Assembly (NCBI GenBank): GCA_914767715.1
Contig: OU612073.1
Location: forward strand, 10,230,001 to 10,294,000
Source: Membranipora membranacea
Lineage: Eukaryota > Bryozoa > Gymnolaemata > Cheilostomatida > Membraniporidae
Reading direction: 5' to 3'
Length of the DNA: 64,000 nt
This document shows, one piece after another, positions 12,601 through 27,600 of this stretch. Made by a program: the position numbers and the translations under genes. Position 1 is the stretch's first letter; each line of letters opens with the position of its first letter. Below the pieces are notes generated by a model. It made no database searches and had not been told where the DNA came from. It saw only the letters and a list, made by a program, of their open reading frames with translations.

Positions 12601-15600
12601 CAATCTCCCACAAGAAAAAAAAAGAAAAAAACTTATTTGCAGAGTTGGCAGTCGGAGACAGCTGGTGATTGTCATGAGAATTATGAACTCAAGCTCAACC
12701 CTTATTAACAAACCAACGGCCTCCTCTTGATCAGATCCTACATAAAATGGTCTAATAGGATATAAATCTATTAATTGCTGAGCTGTGACTTGTAACGTCA
12801 CAAGAAATGTTTTTAAATCCCATCCAGACGAAAGGCGTCTACTTCCACATTTACAGAATCATGATTCATTGCTCTGATTGTGTGGTTCTGAAGTCAATGC
12901 ACCAAGGTATCCCGGTGTTGAGTGATTAATCTGCTTGTTATTAACTTAGTTTGAGGGGATTAACTGAACACCCACAATATGGCGTGGTGACTGGTGAATG
13001 ATATTTTTTTGCAATACATACCCATGTTCTGTAAATTCTGGATGTTGTGATAATTCTGTAATGCCATATCTGAAATTATACAAAACATACAAAACATACA
13101 AAAATTGCACTTGGGTTTTACTACACAAAGAAAGTTTGGCACCTTACAATTGCATTAGATTACCATGATATACTTAAGTTTAAGGACTCAAGTTATGGTG
13201 TTTTTTCCTCAGCACTAGGGCTTAAATTCGGTAGGAAAAGACATGTCGATGGCCATCCGTCTGTTAGATAGGTTGTAACAGGTTACGGATGTGGCTGACA
13301 CTTGTAGTCTCAGTTACATGCAGTCACTTATAATTTACTCGGATTGCTGAGAGCCCGAGGGGGATACAACTGTCACTGATAATTATCTACACAATATACA
13401 GGTGGATAATCGGCAAGTCACCGCCACCAGTAGGTAACCTTATGTAAGACACACTGTCCTACGGTAACCTGAATATGACCCAAAAAGTCAGAAAACATTT
13501 GGAGAAACTTTAATCTCCTGCCTAAGAGATGCAATGCCATGGATCATTACACTTTTTAAGCATTTGGCTGCAAAAAATAGAATTTCCCATAACTGTAAAC
13601 CTGTTACACCTTGTCTAAGGTCAACATCCTATTAGAGTGAGTTTCTAAGGTAGCTAGGGTGGGGTCCTACCAATCTAACTATTTCTACCTAAAATTATAG
13701 CAATTCCACTAAGCCTACTTTTGCCGATTGGAAAGAGTAGTTAGATACATACCTATATTAGTTAGCGGACTAGTTGGCAGGGCAGCGAGATTTCCACCCA
13801 TAGGATTACCTCCGAGACTTTGTTGTAATAACTGTAAAGAAAAAGGAAAAACATGAGAAGCGTACTGGCAGATTTCAATCTTGACAGCTTTAGAGAATGA
13901 TGGATGTGTTCATCGAATGCACCGCCACGTCTATTCAATTACTCAGGAAAGGAGAGCAAAACCACCCTGAGTGGGCGTATCCTCAACTCAATAACAAAAC
14001 CTTCAAGTTCTTACATGCCTAAGCTAGATTAGGATAAGTAACAGCTTTTTTGAGCCATGGGCTATTGGTAAGAGCATGTGCGGACGCCAAGTAATATAAT
14101 CTTGTATTTTTAACTATGTAGTAGGGCCATAGCAATATCCATCCAAGGCTATGATTACCCAGGATGGCAGAGCGACACAGGTGTAGGCATGGTTAGGGGC
14201 ATGTAAAGCGCCTAGTTAGCCTGTGGTGTATATTATCTATGGAAAATCTTACACCATCAGATCGCTCAGTGTTCAAGCTGGGCTAAAGGCTCATCTCACA
14301 GAATGGTTTGCACCGAATGAATTCATAATCAGGAGCTTAAATATTAATAAGCTATTGGTAACCGACCAATCTCGGTCGTTAGAGGATTGCGGTTAGAGCT
14401 GAAACCTCTTAATCCGACCACATGTGGCTCTCATGTTTGTTGTGCAAAACTTAATGTCTAGAGCAGGATTTCTCAATCAAAGATGGATTCTAACATATCT
14501 TTTTTTTCTGGTGCACAGGGTGCTGACTGGAGGGCAGCATTATTTGTACCCTGTATATGACCAGGTTCAATTAAGCTAACCAAAATAAACTAAATGTTTA
14601 AGTTTAACAGAAGCTCAAGGTCAATACTGGCATGCTAACGGGTTCATAATCTGTTCATTACACCGCTAGTTATGATTCAATTTACAAGATGATCATGTTT
14701 CACCATCATCAATTAATCTCAAACTCATTTTGCTAGTTTGGTGCCTCAATCAGTTTTGATTGCAAACTATGCGGTTCAATTACCTTGGTGCTCTTGTGGC
14801 ATCATGCTATTTTCATAAAATTAGGGTAGGTTTACTGCATGACATTTTCGATTGATTGCCGACTGAATGCCTAAACTATTACTATTTTATAACATTTTTT
14901 CTCATTATTGTCATAAACATAGGAAAAGTGATATACCAACACAATATTAACACACATTAGAAAAACAATAAATATATCTCTATCATGATATATTATAGGC
15001 CCATTATAGGTATAGACCACTTCGCCTACTATAGTATAACCAGTTCTGATTAACTCGCTTTTATGCTAACAACACAAAAACACATGAACTCCTTTTCCCG
15101 ACTCTCATTTTCCTGTCATGTTAAGAGCCCCCTCAAGTAGAAAAATGATTTCCACTAATTTCCTCTGAGAGGTCTAATATTGAAACAGGCAATGAGAAAA
15201 TTTCATCGTCTGTATAGTTAGCCCACACGCTATATCTATGACGTCACAATCCGGATAGAGTTCACATCAGAAATGCAAGATTGGTTTGAGGGAAAGCGAT
15301 TTAGTAATGATATGGACAAGAAATAAACATCCAAGACAAATCCATGGGATTATTAGCTCTGTAATGGCTATAGAGGCCAGATTAAATGTTTCCTACGCTC
15401 TGTTGTAAGCTCAGCTGTATAAGCCGTATCGTTTGATCATCCCATGTCACATTGGATTAAATGGTGCATAACATGATGTTCGAGATAAGATCAATCGACT
15501 GGTTGTTTACCAGGGAAATAATTTCAGGTATATCAGCCAGCAGTTGTAGTAAGAAAAACCTTCCCTGACTAATGCTGGGTAATGATGAAGTCAGTCACCA

Positions 15601-18600
15601 CACATATTGAACTTTACAAGTGGTTCGAAGCTCACTTGTACCACAAGCAGCATTACAAATTGATGCCATTTCAAGTATTTGTTCTTCAGTATATTGAAAG
15701 CAGACAGGACAAGTCCTTTCCAAGCGAAGCCCTTTGGGGAAGATTAAATTGGTACCTACTACAGATTAATTTTGTCAATTTATTTCTCTTTGTAGCCCAT
15801 AGGATATTATTATGGGAATCTCGACTTTTGCAATGTATTGCTCAGTTTTCAACATCTCATTATTACGGTTGTCGTTGTTCTTGGGAAGGTCACAACTTAG
15901 CATCTTGACACTTGCATGAGTGTGTCAAAATGAACTAATTTTTCCAATCTCCCACCTTTCGGTTGCAGACCATACTACCAATGAACTCCCTTCATTGATA
16001 CTACACAGTGCAGGGCTTGACATTGGATGTGAACATAACAGTTAGCCATGGACATTTTGTGGTAGCAAAGTTGGGGTTGGGGATCAGTTTAGTGATATAT
16101 AATGGATCATACTTACAGCTAGATATTGAGGCGATACGCCGGCGGGTAGAGCACCAGTGGGGAACGGATTGGCTGTAATGATATTGTTATTTGTAGGCAA
16201 GATCTTAGTCCCTTTATCTTTTTGAGTATCTGCAAACTTGACGACTAGCGGAGATGAACAGCCCTGCAATCAGATAAATGGATGGATAAAATGTCTTCAC
16301 AAACAGACTCGCCCTCGTATGCGTCTCTGCACAATTTGGCAAATTTTAATTCATGGACGAAAGCCTCGCTGGCATTGTCTGGGTTGAAAAATGTTGCGCT
16401 CCATCCCACCAATTCCTCTTGATCATTCGGCATGAAATTCCCTTCCTACTGTTGATATCATATAAAGAATCAGTCCTAGTCAAAGTTACACCAGATCTTG
16501 ACTTTACAGAGAGGCAAGGCTTATAATAAGTGTAACCTTTGTGTGTGTACCAAAGTCGAGACAGGTATTCACTTGATTGATTACAGACCGATTGACAGAG
16601 TAATTACATGTTAATCACAATGAGACACCATTTTTGCCTGGCCGTAGCTGAAAATTGGCACCCATAGTGAAGTACGACTAGCGTTTCTGCTGCGATACCT
16701 GTTGATTCACCATAATGCAGTTACACTCTACGATACATTACCATGTACTAGATGGGGCACACAAACATATCAATCATAGCACATGCTTCCATATTATAAT
16801 TTAAAGTGGGATGGAAGCAGGATTTTAAGTTCAATGCATTCAATGTGAGAGCGGACAGTACATCGGTGTATGACCCTAGTATCTTCATACCATAATCTTA
16901 TAAACACTTGTGTGTTTATGGTTCTTAGAAAGCAATGTCAAACCAGTCTGTTCTTACCATAAACATATAGATACTTTTTTATATTCATATATTATGGGTC
17001 TAAGAAAGCAAAGTCATGTTGCTGACATCAGGATATTATTATATTAGATTATTACCTCCATGGTCTGTGCGTGGTGCATGTGCTGAATGGCGTTTAGTGC
17101 ACTCTGTCTCACAGCATATGTCACAAATGCACAGCCTGTCAACAAAAGAGCAAAATAAGGCATTGAAAAATCTACCAACATTGGCCATAACTATTTTGTA
17201 TCTGTGACACTAGTTACAAGCACTGCTGGAACACCTAGGCGTTTGATTCATCATCAAAAGAGAATGAAATATATTTTGCTGGTACCATGTACAAACTACA
17301 TATGTAATGAAATTCCGGAGAATGTAATACGAGATCAAAACCCTCCAACCAATAACGATACCAACCAGTGATAGATACTGTATATATAAATATATACTGG
17401 TAATCCGAGAGATAGATGATTAGCGGCGAAGGATCCCAGAAGTGATATCCTGTTGCTCTTTTAGACTGAGATGTAATGACGTGAGAGTGATGATGAGAAG
17501 GGAGACTAGACAATCAACCTAACAGACAAGAGCTTGACATGCAAATGATACACAATATGACCAAATGTTCGTCTTCAACAAGCGAGCAAGATGTTCATTC
17601 AAGTGCAGCAATCAGAGAGCCAAAACAGGAGCCCTCAGGCTATGTGGCGCACTTGAATTAGGGGGCGTACAGGTAGTTGGACTACTGATTACCAGTTACA
17701 AGTGGTTGTTAAGAACCCCAGCTATAATTCGCTGATGAAGAGATCGTTCAAGACTAGAGAATGAAGAGGATTATAATTATCATGTACAGTCCAATGCATT
17801 TGTGAGTTATGGACAGAGGAATTAAGTTACCAAAGCAACCCAGTCTGCCTATCTCGTCTCCCTATCTTTCTCCATACAGTTACAGTACTTAGGGGCAGCG
17901 AAAATTATATCAGATTACAGCCCATATAGACCAGACATTATGAACAATTGACCATTAAATCAGAATAAAGCATAAAAAAGAGATTTGATTAAGATGTGTG
18001 GTCCCTGATCTGGTGATTAGAGTGGTAGGATTTGGGATATTAGCAGAACATTAGAGAGAGATTGAAAGAAAGAATATGACTGGATAAGCTGATTGCTTCA
18101 ACAGATTAAGATTCATTACTGGCTGATAGTTGGTATGGCAGACCCACACAAACAGCTAAGAATGATCCCAGACTGAGCTTTTTAAATCCAAAAGATTTAA
18201 ATGTTAAAATGAATTTCAAAATGACCAGGTAGGTACAGAAGAAACATCGTCGGCCAGACCAAACATGAAAGGCTCTTTGGGAGGAGAAACATCCACCACC
18301 TGCAGCCGATCAGAGCGCTGCTGTGCGGTATTGTATGTCGGTGACACGGAAACTCAATCGAAATCTAATTGCAAATTGCTGACAATGGTTCAATCAATGT
18401 CTATTGAGTTTTACATGTCAAAGACATCTTGTGGTGCAAATTCGTGACGCTTGGCGTTACCTTCTCAGCACTTTATCTGACTGCTTGATCAGTCGTCTGA
18501 ATATTCAACATGACAATCATAAGGGGTAATAACCTCAAGCCCTACCGGCAATTAAATTGATAACAAGCACTTTCAAATATAAATCCTGTTCCATATTTAA

Positions 18601-21600
18601 AAGTTTTCTACTCTGGAAAAAGCCTCAAATTGAAATTCTACCGAGGTAAACTACTCCTGAACAGAAGCATTGTACATTCAGTGCGCTTGAGGCGAGTGGC
18701 GGAAATTTACATAAAACTTAATGATTGAGGTTCATACAGCCATCACTCAAAACGGATTCCTATCAATTAATAAATTGTCGGCTGGTGAGCAAGCTAACAA
18801 ACAGGAGTGATTAAAATGGTAAATTGATGAGGGCAAGATGATAGTGAGGAAGGCTTCTCTGCCAACAACCTGGTAAACTTTTGATTAGTAGCGCCAGTTA
18901 AGAGGGCTGACAGTCAGTAATATGCCTTCCCTCAGGCCAACATGTGGCTGAGAATTGTACCTAGGAATGAATCATTGACGTATTACAAGGTGATTAACCA
19001 ACAACTTAGGGGGATTAGGAAAAAGAGGTTGGACTAAAAACAACACCTGGCCATGTTCTAAAGTAATCAGAACCACATGGTTTTATAACCAACCACACAT
19101 TAAGTTAGAAAGTACCGATGGGGAGTGGAGAAATTTAGATAGGATAATTGATGTTAGCATGAAAAACTAAGATTTATTGATAATCTATAGCTTTTGTAGT
19201 TCACCAATGTCGTCACTGTGGTGAAGAAAGGAGAAATCTGGTTAGATTAGATCTAAGATAAAAAAAAAGTTTCTCTCTAGTAGTGATCCGTGGTGCTGTG
19301 GTAATAGCTGACCATTTTATAGGGAACAGATGAGAAGCACCATAACAGGCACTAGTGTGGGAAGTGGCAGTCATAAATGGTTCAAACAGAAAAGTGAGTA
19401 TCAACGCTAGATGTATACACCCTTCCACCAACAAACTCCCTCATTGCTTCCACTGATAACCCCCATCACTTGCTCCAAGAGAAGATAACTACAACCATCA
19501 AAATTATCCTGTTCGCAACAGACAGCAGCAACAGCCTAGATAGCAGAAAGTTAACAGAATAGACATGGATTTAAATGATCCTGACATTGGAATTTTCAGA
19601 TATATATGATATGACCCATAGAACGGAATTTCCAAAACTAGCACCCAATTTTATACCATGACGCAATCTTTCCTATAGATACCAAACAAATTGCTGGACA
19701 CCAGCATTGTGAGGTGGAAATTCCAGAAAAAAAAGATTGCATTATGGGATATTGATGCCCTCACAGTGACTATACATACCTCGACTGACTCCTGATGTGT
19801 CTCGTAATATCATACAATCTTCTATGGAACCAAACGGAGCAAACAACTGCCTGATGTCATTTTCAGCGAGTTTTTTACTGATCATCCCAATAAATAACTT
19901 TCTGTCTTCGACTGCAACGAAAGTGTAAATAATTACAAATCACCTGTAAAACAATTAAAGTAAAAAATAATTATTAGATGCATATTAATTTACATTATAG
20001 CTATGGCTTGCACTCTTTTATGGGCCTGATGTTGGTTCAATCGAAAAGCTAGATGGATTCACAGAATCTTCGTCAATCCTGCATTGATAGTTGTGGGTCT
20101 CATGTATGTGGGTGCTAGTGTTCAGGATTACACCACCACCCACACTGAGTTTAGTCATGAGAAGTAACTGGCTATGATAGGTTTGGTGATTGGTATTATT
20201 TATGTTGTATCATACTGGAGCCTGGGCAGATTATAAGGTGACAGTCATCAAGTTACAGAACCAATAAAAATTAATTAATTCTGGTAAATAATTTCACTTT
20301 AGTGGTTTGTGTGCATGTAACTGTTTCCCCAAAAAGCCACAATGTAAAAAAAAGCCGATTGATGAACCGTCTTGCGTATGCTCATGACATCCAATCCGGA
20401 AGGCTCCACCTGACAAGGGGCAGGATTAAAGAAGGTGAAACTAGATAAATAGGTGAGATAACGGTGTGAATTAATTGAAATTAAGAAATTGATAGGCATC
20501 ATGATGCAATCAAATTTAATGATAGGCGGATTGGATTGGAGCTCCGGAGACTGGCAGGTGTTAATAACCTATATTGAATTAGAGTATTTTCTTAAAGATC
20601 CAATTATCAAGGTATTAGGGTCTGGTGTGGGCCTTACAATTAAAGATCCAATTATCAAAGTATAAGGGCCTGGTGCTGGCCTAAAATGTTTTTTTTTATG
20701 TCTGGGAGTAGTACGGTTTTTCACCGTAAAACACTATCTACTTGTCAGGTTGTACTCACCATTTTTCTTTTCGTTATCCGCAGGTTTCATTTGTATCGGA
20801 TGGTGCATCTGTAATAAGACAAATAATCGTTAATAAAAAAGATACAGAAGGGGATAACTCTTTATTTGAGATAATAATCAACATCCATGCTTCATTTTGA
20901 CTCCAGACCGATCTACTAGTACAGCCGAACTTATGACATGTAGAATATTGAGAAGACTTTGATGTTACGGTTGGTTGATTGTGAAAGTGACAACCTGGAC
21001 TGTCTGAGGTTAAAAATATTTGGCCATTAAACTGATTTCAACACCTTCTGATTCAAGGATAGAAAAAAACAATGATTGATTTTTTAATCATTGACCTGCA
21101 CTGAATAGAATTGATCTTAGTGTCAACTCGCTGCACTATAAGCTCAGTATGACCGACGGGCTAAATTTAAACCTAAAGTTCGGACAGACCGACACAATGT
21201 ATCCAGTTCCAAGGTAGCAAAGACCACCAAGATCACACTTAGATAGGACCATAAACATATAAATAAGTATTTATATATTTAAATACATATAAATAAGTAT
21301 TTATATGTTTATGGATAGGACATATAAAATAAGGTACCAGTATCATTCAACTTTATCATAGGTGTGCCAAGTTTTTTATTCTAAGTTTTCCTTTTGACTG
21401 GAGCTGACAAATCTCTATTGCCTATGTCTAAGCTGGTCTCTTGTTTTTAGACCTGTCATGAAAACCTCTTCTCTTCAGGTATTCACAGAGAGTGATGAGA
21501 TAGTGATGAATAAGACTTTTTGGGGTTTTTCATCATATATATCACTTCATCATCATAAATGGTCACTTATTGTCAACATCGATACTTTGCCACTTTGATG

Positions 21601-24600
21601 CAAAATTATCTAATTTCCAAAGCCCAATGATGAAATTTCAAGCAGCTAATTAAGCTATTTTGACACAATAAGCAGCTATTATCAGATTGATTATCATGCC
21701 TAAAGGTGATTGAAATTTATGGCCGCAAATGTAATTAATCATCGCTAATAGAGTGGCACCATTTTCAGCTCTGTTGAGTTGGCAGACAATTTTATTGACT
21801 CCACTCCAGCAGTTGACTCAAAAATATAGATCAAACGCATGCCTATGTCATGTCATGTGGAATTGTCAGAATTGTTAGTAAGCAGTCATTGCAAATCAGT
21901 TTTGTCTGCTCACAAAAATACGCTTTAGAGAAAAAACATCAAATTAAGATCCAACGAAAAATATGATTACCAAATTTTCTAAATTAGTAAATAAATGTAT
22001 CCCATTTAACCACGTTTTTAATTTGTTTTCCCTTTTTCACACCCTTTCAAACTAAAATTACCCGCTAATTGCTAATTAGGCATCAAAGCTGTGCTTTCAC
22101 CATCAAATGCTGCTGTAACAACCACCTACAGCCACTAACTAGTGCAGTGTAGACGGGTTTATTGTTCTCTTGCCAGATTTGATACCCATATTGTGATTCA
22201 GGCTGTTACAGGGATTAACGGCATTTGGCAGGTTTCTAAATCAGGTTAAGCCAAGTCACAGCCAAATACCACGTCAATGCAGAATGGAATCAGCAGAATT
22301 GGAATTGATACCTCTAGCTAGCTGTTGCTGTAGACCGTTATTATAATTGGGTGCGAAGGGAACAGTTCCCTATGCACCCAAACCCCTTAACCCCCACATT
22401 CCTTTAGGTGGCGGCATTGCTCACCAAATGGTATCACAGGGTATCCCTACTGTGTGATGGTATGGTGAAAATTCCTAAGTCTAGGTCAAACTAAATACAG
22501 TAATATAGTAAAGATACTGACCCCTGCTAATGTGTGTCTGCCGTGTAATTCATCTTGAGCCATTATAGCAGCTTTTCTTGTATAGAACGTCACAAAACAA
22601 CAACCTGCAACAGAAAGGAAATAAGACAGTGACGTAACGTTCTCTGTAATCAAGAGAAGGCAACTTAAGTAAAGCATCTAAAAGTTTAATGCCCTTACAC
22701 CCATGCTCCCCATGTCCCTGATTTTGCCTCCCTCATCCTCGTTTCATACAAGTGTCTGTGGCTATATAAGGATTATAGTAAAATAATGGTGGTCTATTTT
22801 GTGCTGGGACCCTTTGATGTGGTTTAAATCAATCACCTGGTTTGGACAGAAATCATTTCTCTGAAGATTAGCAGGTTAATTGTTCCCTATCGGCTTCTTT
22901 GCGTGATGCCGCAATCTGCCCTTTAAATGGTCAACTAGCAGAACTTTCCTGAGTTTTACATGTGAGTTAAGTGTTTGAGACTGAGAGAGTTTTGGGGACT
23001 AACAATTGAGAGTAGTTTAAAGCAACCACACCTGAGTGACTGCTCGAACCATCAACAAATTAAAGGAAGAATACTGGAAATAAGCAATTAATACATTATT
23101 AATGTGCCTTGAGAATCACAAAATGATTTATACTCAGTGGCTGTGAAAGTTAAATGCAAAAAACTAAATAACTATGTAGATTTTCAGATACTTTGAGGTT
23201 TCTTGGATTTTACTGGTCATTTTATGTGAAAAATGAAGGTAAATTTGATTCATTCGATCGTTTCATGTTGTGTTGTTGTAACAACTGAATGTAATGCCAC
23301 TAGTTATAAATAAGACCACTCAAAAATGCAATAACATAACCAAAGAGTGTAGAGCTCAAAAGGTGTGCCAAACTAAGGGGAGCAATGGAGTGTTTTTTTG
23401 TCTGAGTTAGGACAAACTAGGCAGTCCTTCCAATCCCATCTCTGCCAGCATAATTCATTGAGACAACAAATATGCTGAAAACCTAGCCAGAAGAGACAAG
23501 AGTCATAGTACGATTGTCTCCACATTGATTTGTGCATGAGGTGAGGCATTGGGTACGTGTACACATCCGCTTGTAGACACGAAATCACAGACTTATCCAA
23601 CTGCTGCAGACCAAGAGTAACGATGAGAGGCAGATGGGTTCAAGTACCAGCATGAAACCAAGTCATATCTCTCCATGTACGATATGCTGCAGCATCTTAC
23701 AATGTGATAGTGGAGCACCGAGTAGAGGTGCCATATTCGAGCTGATGCTTAATTCCAGCTGTGGCCAACATTAATTAAATCCATAATTCTAGGTAAGCAC
23801 TGCGAGAGTTCGACAAGTCTGGCTGGCATGGCGATTTAATATCATTGCAGTAGACACCTCGGCTGACAGATCTCGTAATCAGGATGGATGTTTAGGGCTC
23901 GGCACTCAGAAAATCCTCTGCCCAAATCCGCCACAACAAGAATTGGGCAATTAGCGCCAATATTTTGGCACTTGTCGGGTGAGCAACTGGACACAATTAC
24001 TAGTTATGTCAGATTAATCCTCGCATGACCTTCAATTAGCTCAACAATCAATCAAACAATAATCCTAAGAATTCACATGTAATCTCAACAAGAAAATAGG
24101 CTTAGAATTTTTGGCTGGACAAGGTGGAAAGAGGTAAAGTGGAATTCCATTCTGGTGGAAATGAGTCCAGAATGAATGTAGAACAGTTGTCTTGCTAAGT
24201 GGATGGTTTCTGGTGCCTACACAAATTAATTTGGATGAATATTCATTGTCTGATAGAGATGGTGGAAAGTATTCCATTACTATATTTTATGACAGTTTAG
24301 TAATGATTGACGATGATTGAGGAGGATGAAGAATATGATTGCCTCAAGCCCAATAGATTATTTTCTCGTTGCTTTAATAGCGAAAGTTGCTGCTGTAACA
24401 GTTACAGTTGGTAGCATTTTAAAGATTGCTGCCTTGCCTTCCTTTCCATACAGACATAACGTTATGACATACACAGCCAATTAACAATGGCATCACATTG
24501 TGGGCTAATGCATGCATTCATAGCTCTACCTTTTCCAACAAATATACAATAAAGAACCTAATTTTGTAGGATCTATGCTCATTACTCTTGAGAGTACTCA

Positions 24601-27600
24601 AGTGCAGGTAGAGAGTCTTCAGGAGTGCTGACAAAAAGGATTCCCGACAGCGTTCACATACAAACTGAAAAGGGCACAAACCGAATGTAACATGACTGCT
24701 ATTATCAGAGGGGAGAACCATTATTGGTAAGGCCGCACATGAATGGGAACAAATAAGACCATAGGAACAACTTTTTCCAACTGAACCATATCTAGGAACT
24801 GAACACAACAAACTGTAAAAGAAAGATCTTCATCCTAAACTTAAACCGCTCGTTCTGGTGTTTTGCATGGATCCTGTTTACTCAGAGCAGTTCATTGTAC
24901 CGGAGGCTAATTGGCTTCTAGAGTAAAGATTTTCCACGAAATTCGGAACTGTTTCCCAGCACAAATATCTGTTTGTTGGTTGATATAAATCATTACCATC
25001 AAGGCACGGTTTATTTTAGCTCCTTAATCAAGGAAAACCATACATAGAATATAGCATGGTTTGACTGAATTTTCAGTTGGCTCGTTGATCAGTTGATGTA
25101 GTTCCAGAACTTCCCGATTTCAAATAAACTCAGATCAATGAACTCCCTTCATTTTTTGCCTAGTTTGCAAACAAGAGTACACTTTGAAAAAGCGAAACAG
25201 ACTGAATAGCTAGAGCTAGATGCTTACCATAGTCAGAAAAAGATCGAGTAAGAAATGGGTACACATCCATCAACAAGCAACGCTTCCTCTAAAGAGATCA
25301 GCGGCAGCAGTGAACCTTAGCTGCCAGACATGACATGCTTTACAACGACTACAGGTAGCTTGTTTACAAACAATACTGATAGGTTTTCCTTCGGGAAGAA
25401 AGGCAATAACTCGAGATCTGAACGATAAGGAATCAGTTTCTAAGCATACCGGCGAGCTTATTACGCTGACGGAGAGCGATTTAAGATTTAATGATACATT
25501 AGTCTCGATTCTTCTGATTTAGTCATGGGGAGTCGTCGGCTCAAGCTGATTATGCACTCAGAAATCGCATGTTACACCACATCAACCGTTATTCAGTGCA
25601 GGGCTTTACAGAATCAACGTCTGATTATACTCTCCATATCACAAAAGATCTCCCTAAACATTACATGCTCTCTTGTGCTCAGCTGTATATACGGTTGAAT
25701 CCTTTTTCATCCAGTTTGACCTAGCACGCACAACAGTCTATACTCGCAGACATGATGGGATTTCTCATAAGCAATTAGAGTCAGTGACATGAAAGGAAAG
25801 GCCACCCTAGCCTGCAAGTTATACAAGCAGCCTTACTACAAACTTTGTGAGCGCTGCAGCTATAAAAATGGTTTTAACGTTTTTTTAATTGAATCTGACA
25901 AAAAGGCAAATAAATGCCATCACCCTAAGTTGACTAATGACAATTGACAGGTCTTTACAAATAGGTATGCAAATATGACTAATAATATCTTTGCCCTGAA
26001 TAATAATATCAAATTTTTAGTGTGAAGCGTTATCAGTAGTTTCAGCTCCCCTCCACCCTAGTAGGTAGTAAGCTAAGTGGATGAGCACGGTGATTTAGCT
26101 GCTATTTGGAATTAAACAGGTGGAATTTTCATGAGTTTCAACAGCATATTGCTCACCATCACAAGCAAAACCTAATCGTCAGTCTACTGACAAAAAAAAA
26201 CACACACACACCATGGTCTGGTCCAGCTTCCAGTCACCTTCACACTAATTAAGATTATTGTCTTCACCTAGCCATTTTTTGAAACAACAACACAACAACA
26301 GAGAATTGCTTGATACGAGAAAACAACACCTCAACTTAACAAAACCATACCAACTAGAGACTCAACTCGAAAAATATATAAAGTCTGCAGAAACACATTG
26401 TGCATGTCCATATGAAGCAATGCCAAATTTACTCACCCGCTCAAGTTTATAGTGTTTACTGAAATCGAAGCCCGAAATTGAAGACTGTCGTAGAATAATG
26501 AATTATTACTACAGATTTATCAGATGGAAACACGTGAATAATATGTGAAGGAGTTGTAGCTACAGCACCTTGTAGATAGGAACAGAGATAGCAGGAGATA
26601 AGAGGTAGCAATCCACTCAACCAGGAGACTCAGTTAAAAATAATTTAGCATGCTCTTCAAAGAGTTAAAAACCTCAACAAATGGGTGATTTTACTCACCA
26701 TCAATCATTCCGATGAACCTCTCCTCTGCGAGTTCAATGTAGTGGTGACTTTTTTAATTACTTTATCACCGTTTTAGTGTACCTGGTTGATTATAGAGAT
26801 AGCCGAGGTTGTAAATCATTGTTGTAAGCCATCAATATTCAGGGCATGACAGATGGATTTAATTTGCTTCTGTTTAGCAAACGTGGTGAATTGAAGCGAG
26901 ATGAATTCAAGCTTGAGATTTCAGGTGTCGACTGTAGGTAAGGAAGGCAAGAGGAGGAAACCCCCAACAGACAGTCTAGTGTAGTCTGGTAAGTGCAGCA
27001 GGGTCCCAAACTCCCTGGGTGCAGGCAGGGAGGCAGACAGTGAGACTAATAAGAACAACAGAAACTCGAGGACTGGGCCTTAGGCGAGGACTGGGTAGAT
27101 GGATTTCAGGATGAGAAAAACCACTACCTATATAAAGCAACCAGATATAGCTTATAATACATCAAGATTTTGGTATAATTTATTTTTGTGTGAGATTTAT
27201 AATTCACAATTCATTTAGCTTTTTTGTAGCTATGGTGCAGTGAACAAAATGAATAAGAGTACATGTACACTTGCGTACCAGCGGTCCCCCATCTACCATG
27301 TCACACCTTTGGAATGGAGAAAACGCACCAAATATAATTGATCTTTGTCCTTGCCAAGAGCGCAGCCAGCAACACCAATGCGAAACCGACAGGGACCACC
27401 ATATTCAGAATGTGATATGGCATACATATTGATATATAGATTATTATATAGCGCAGGGATTCCTGGGATGCAATTAAAACGAAGTTAACCTAAACCAGTT
27501 TCAAAGCCTAAGATTTGCAGATCCAATTCCTCACACTAAGGAGTTGTGTCCGCATTCCATAACCACCGGAACTCTTACAAATGAATAAAATAACCAGTGA

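Noticed and set aside
14053-14110. tRNA-like GGGCTATTGGTAAGAGC
   Set aside because: Only an A-box-like half; no B box or acceptor stem follows.
25136-25154. CAATGAACTCCCTTCATTT, matching the 15979 tiny element except at its last base
   Set aside because: No direct repeat at its edges, so insertion cannot be shown. It may be an old copy or chance.
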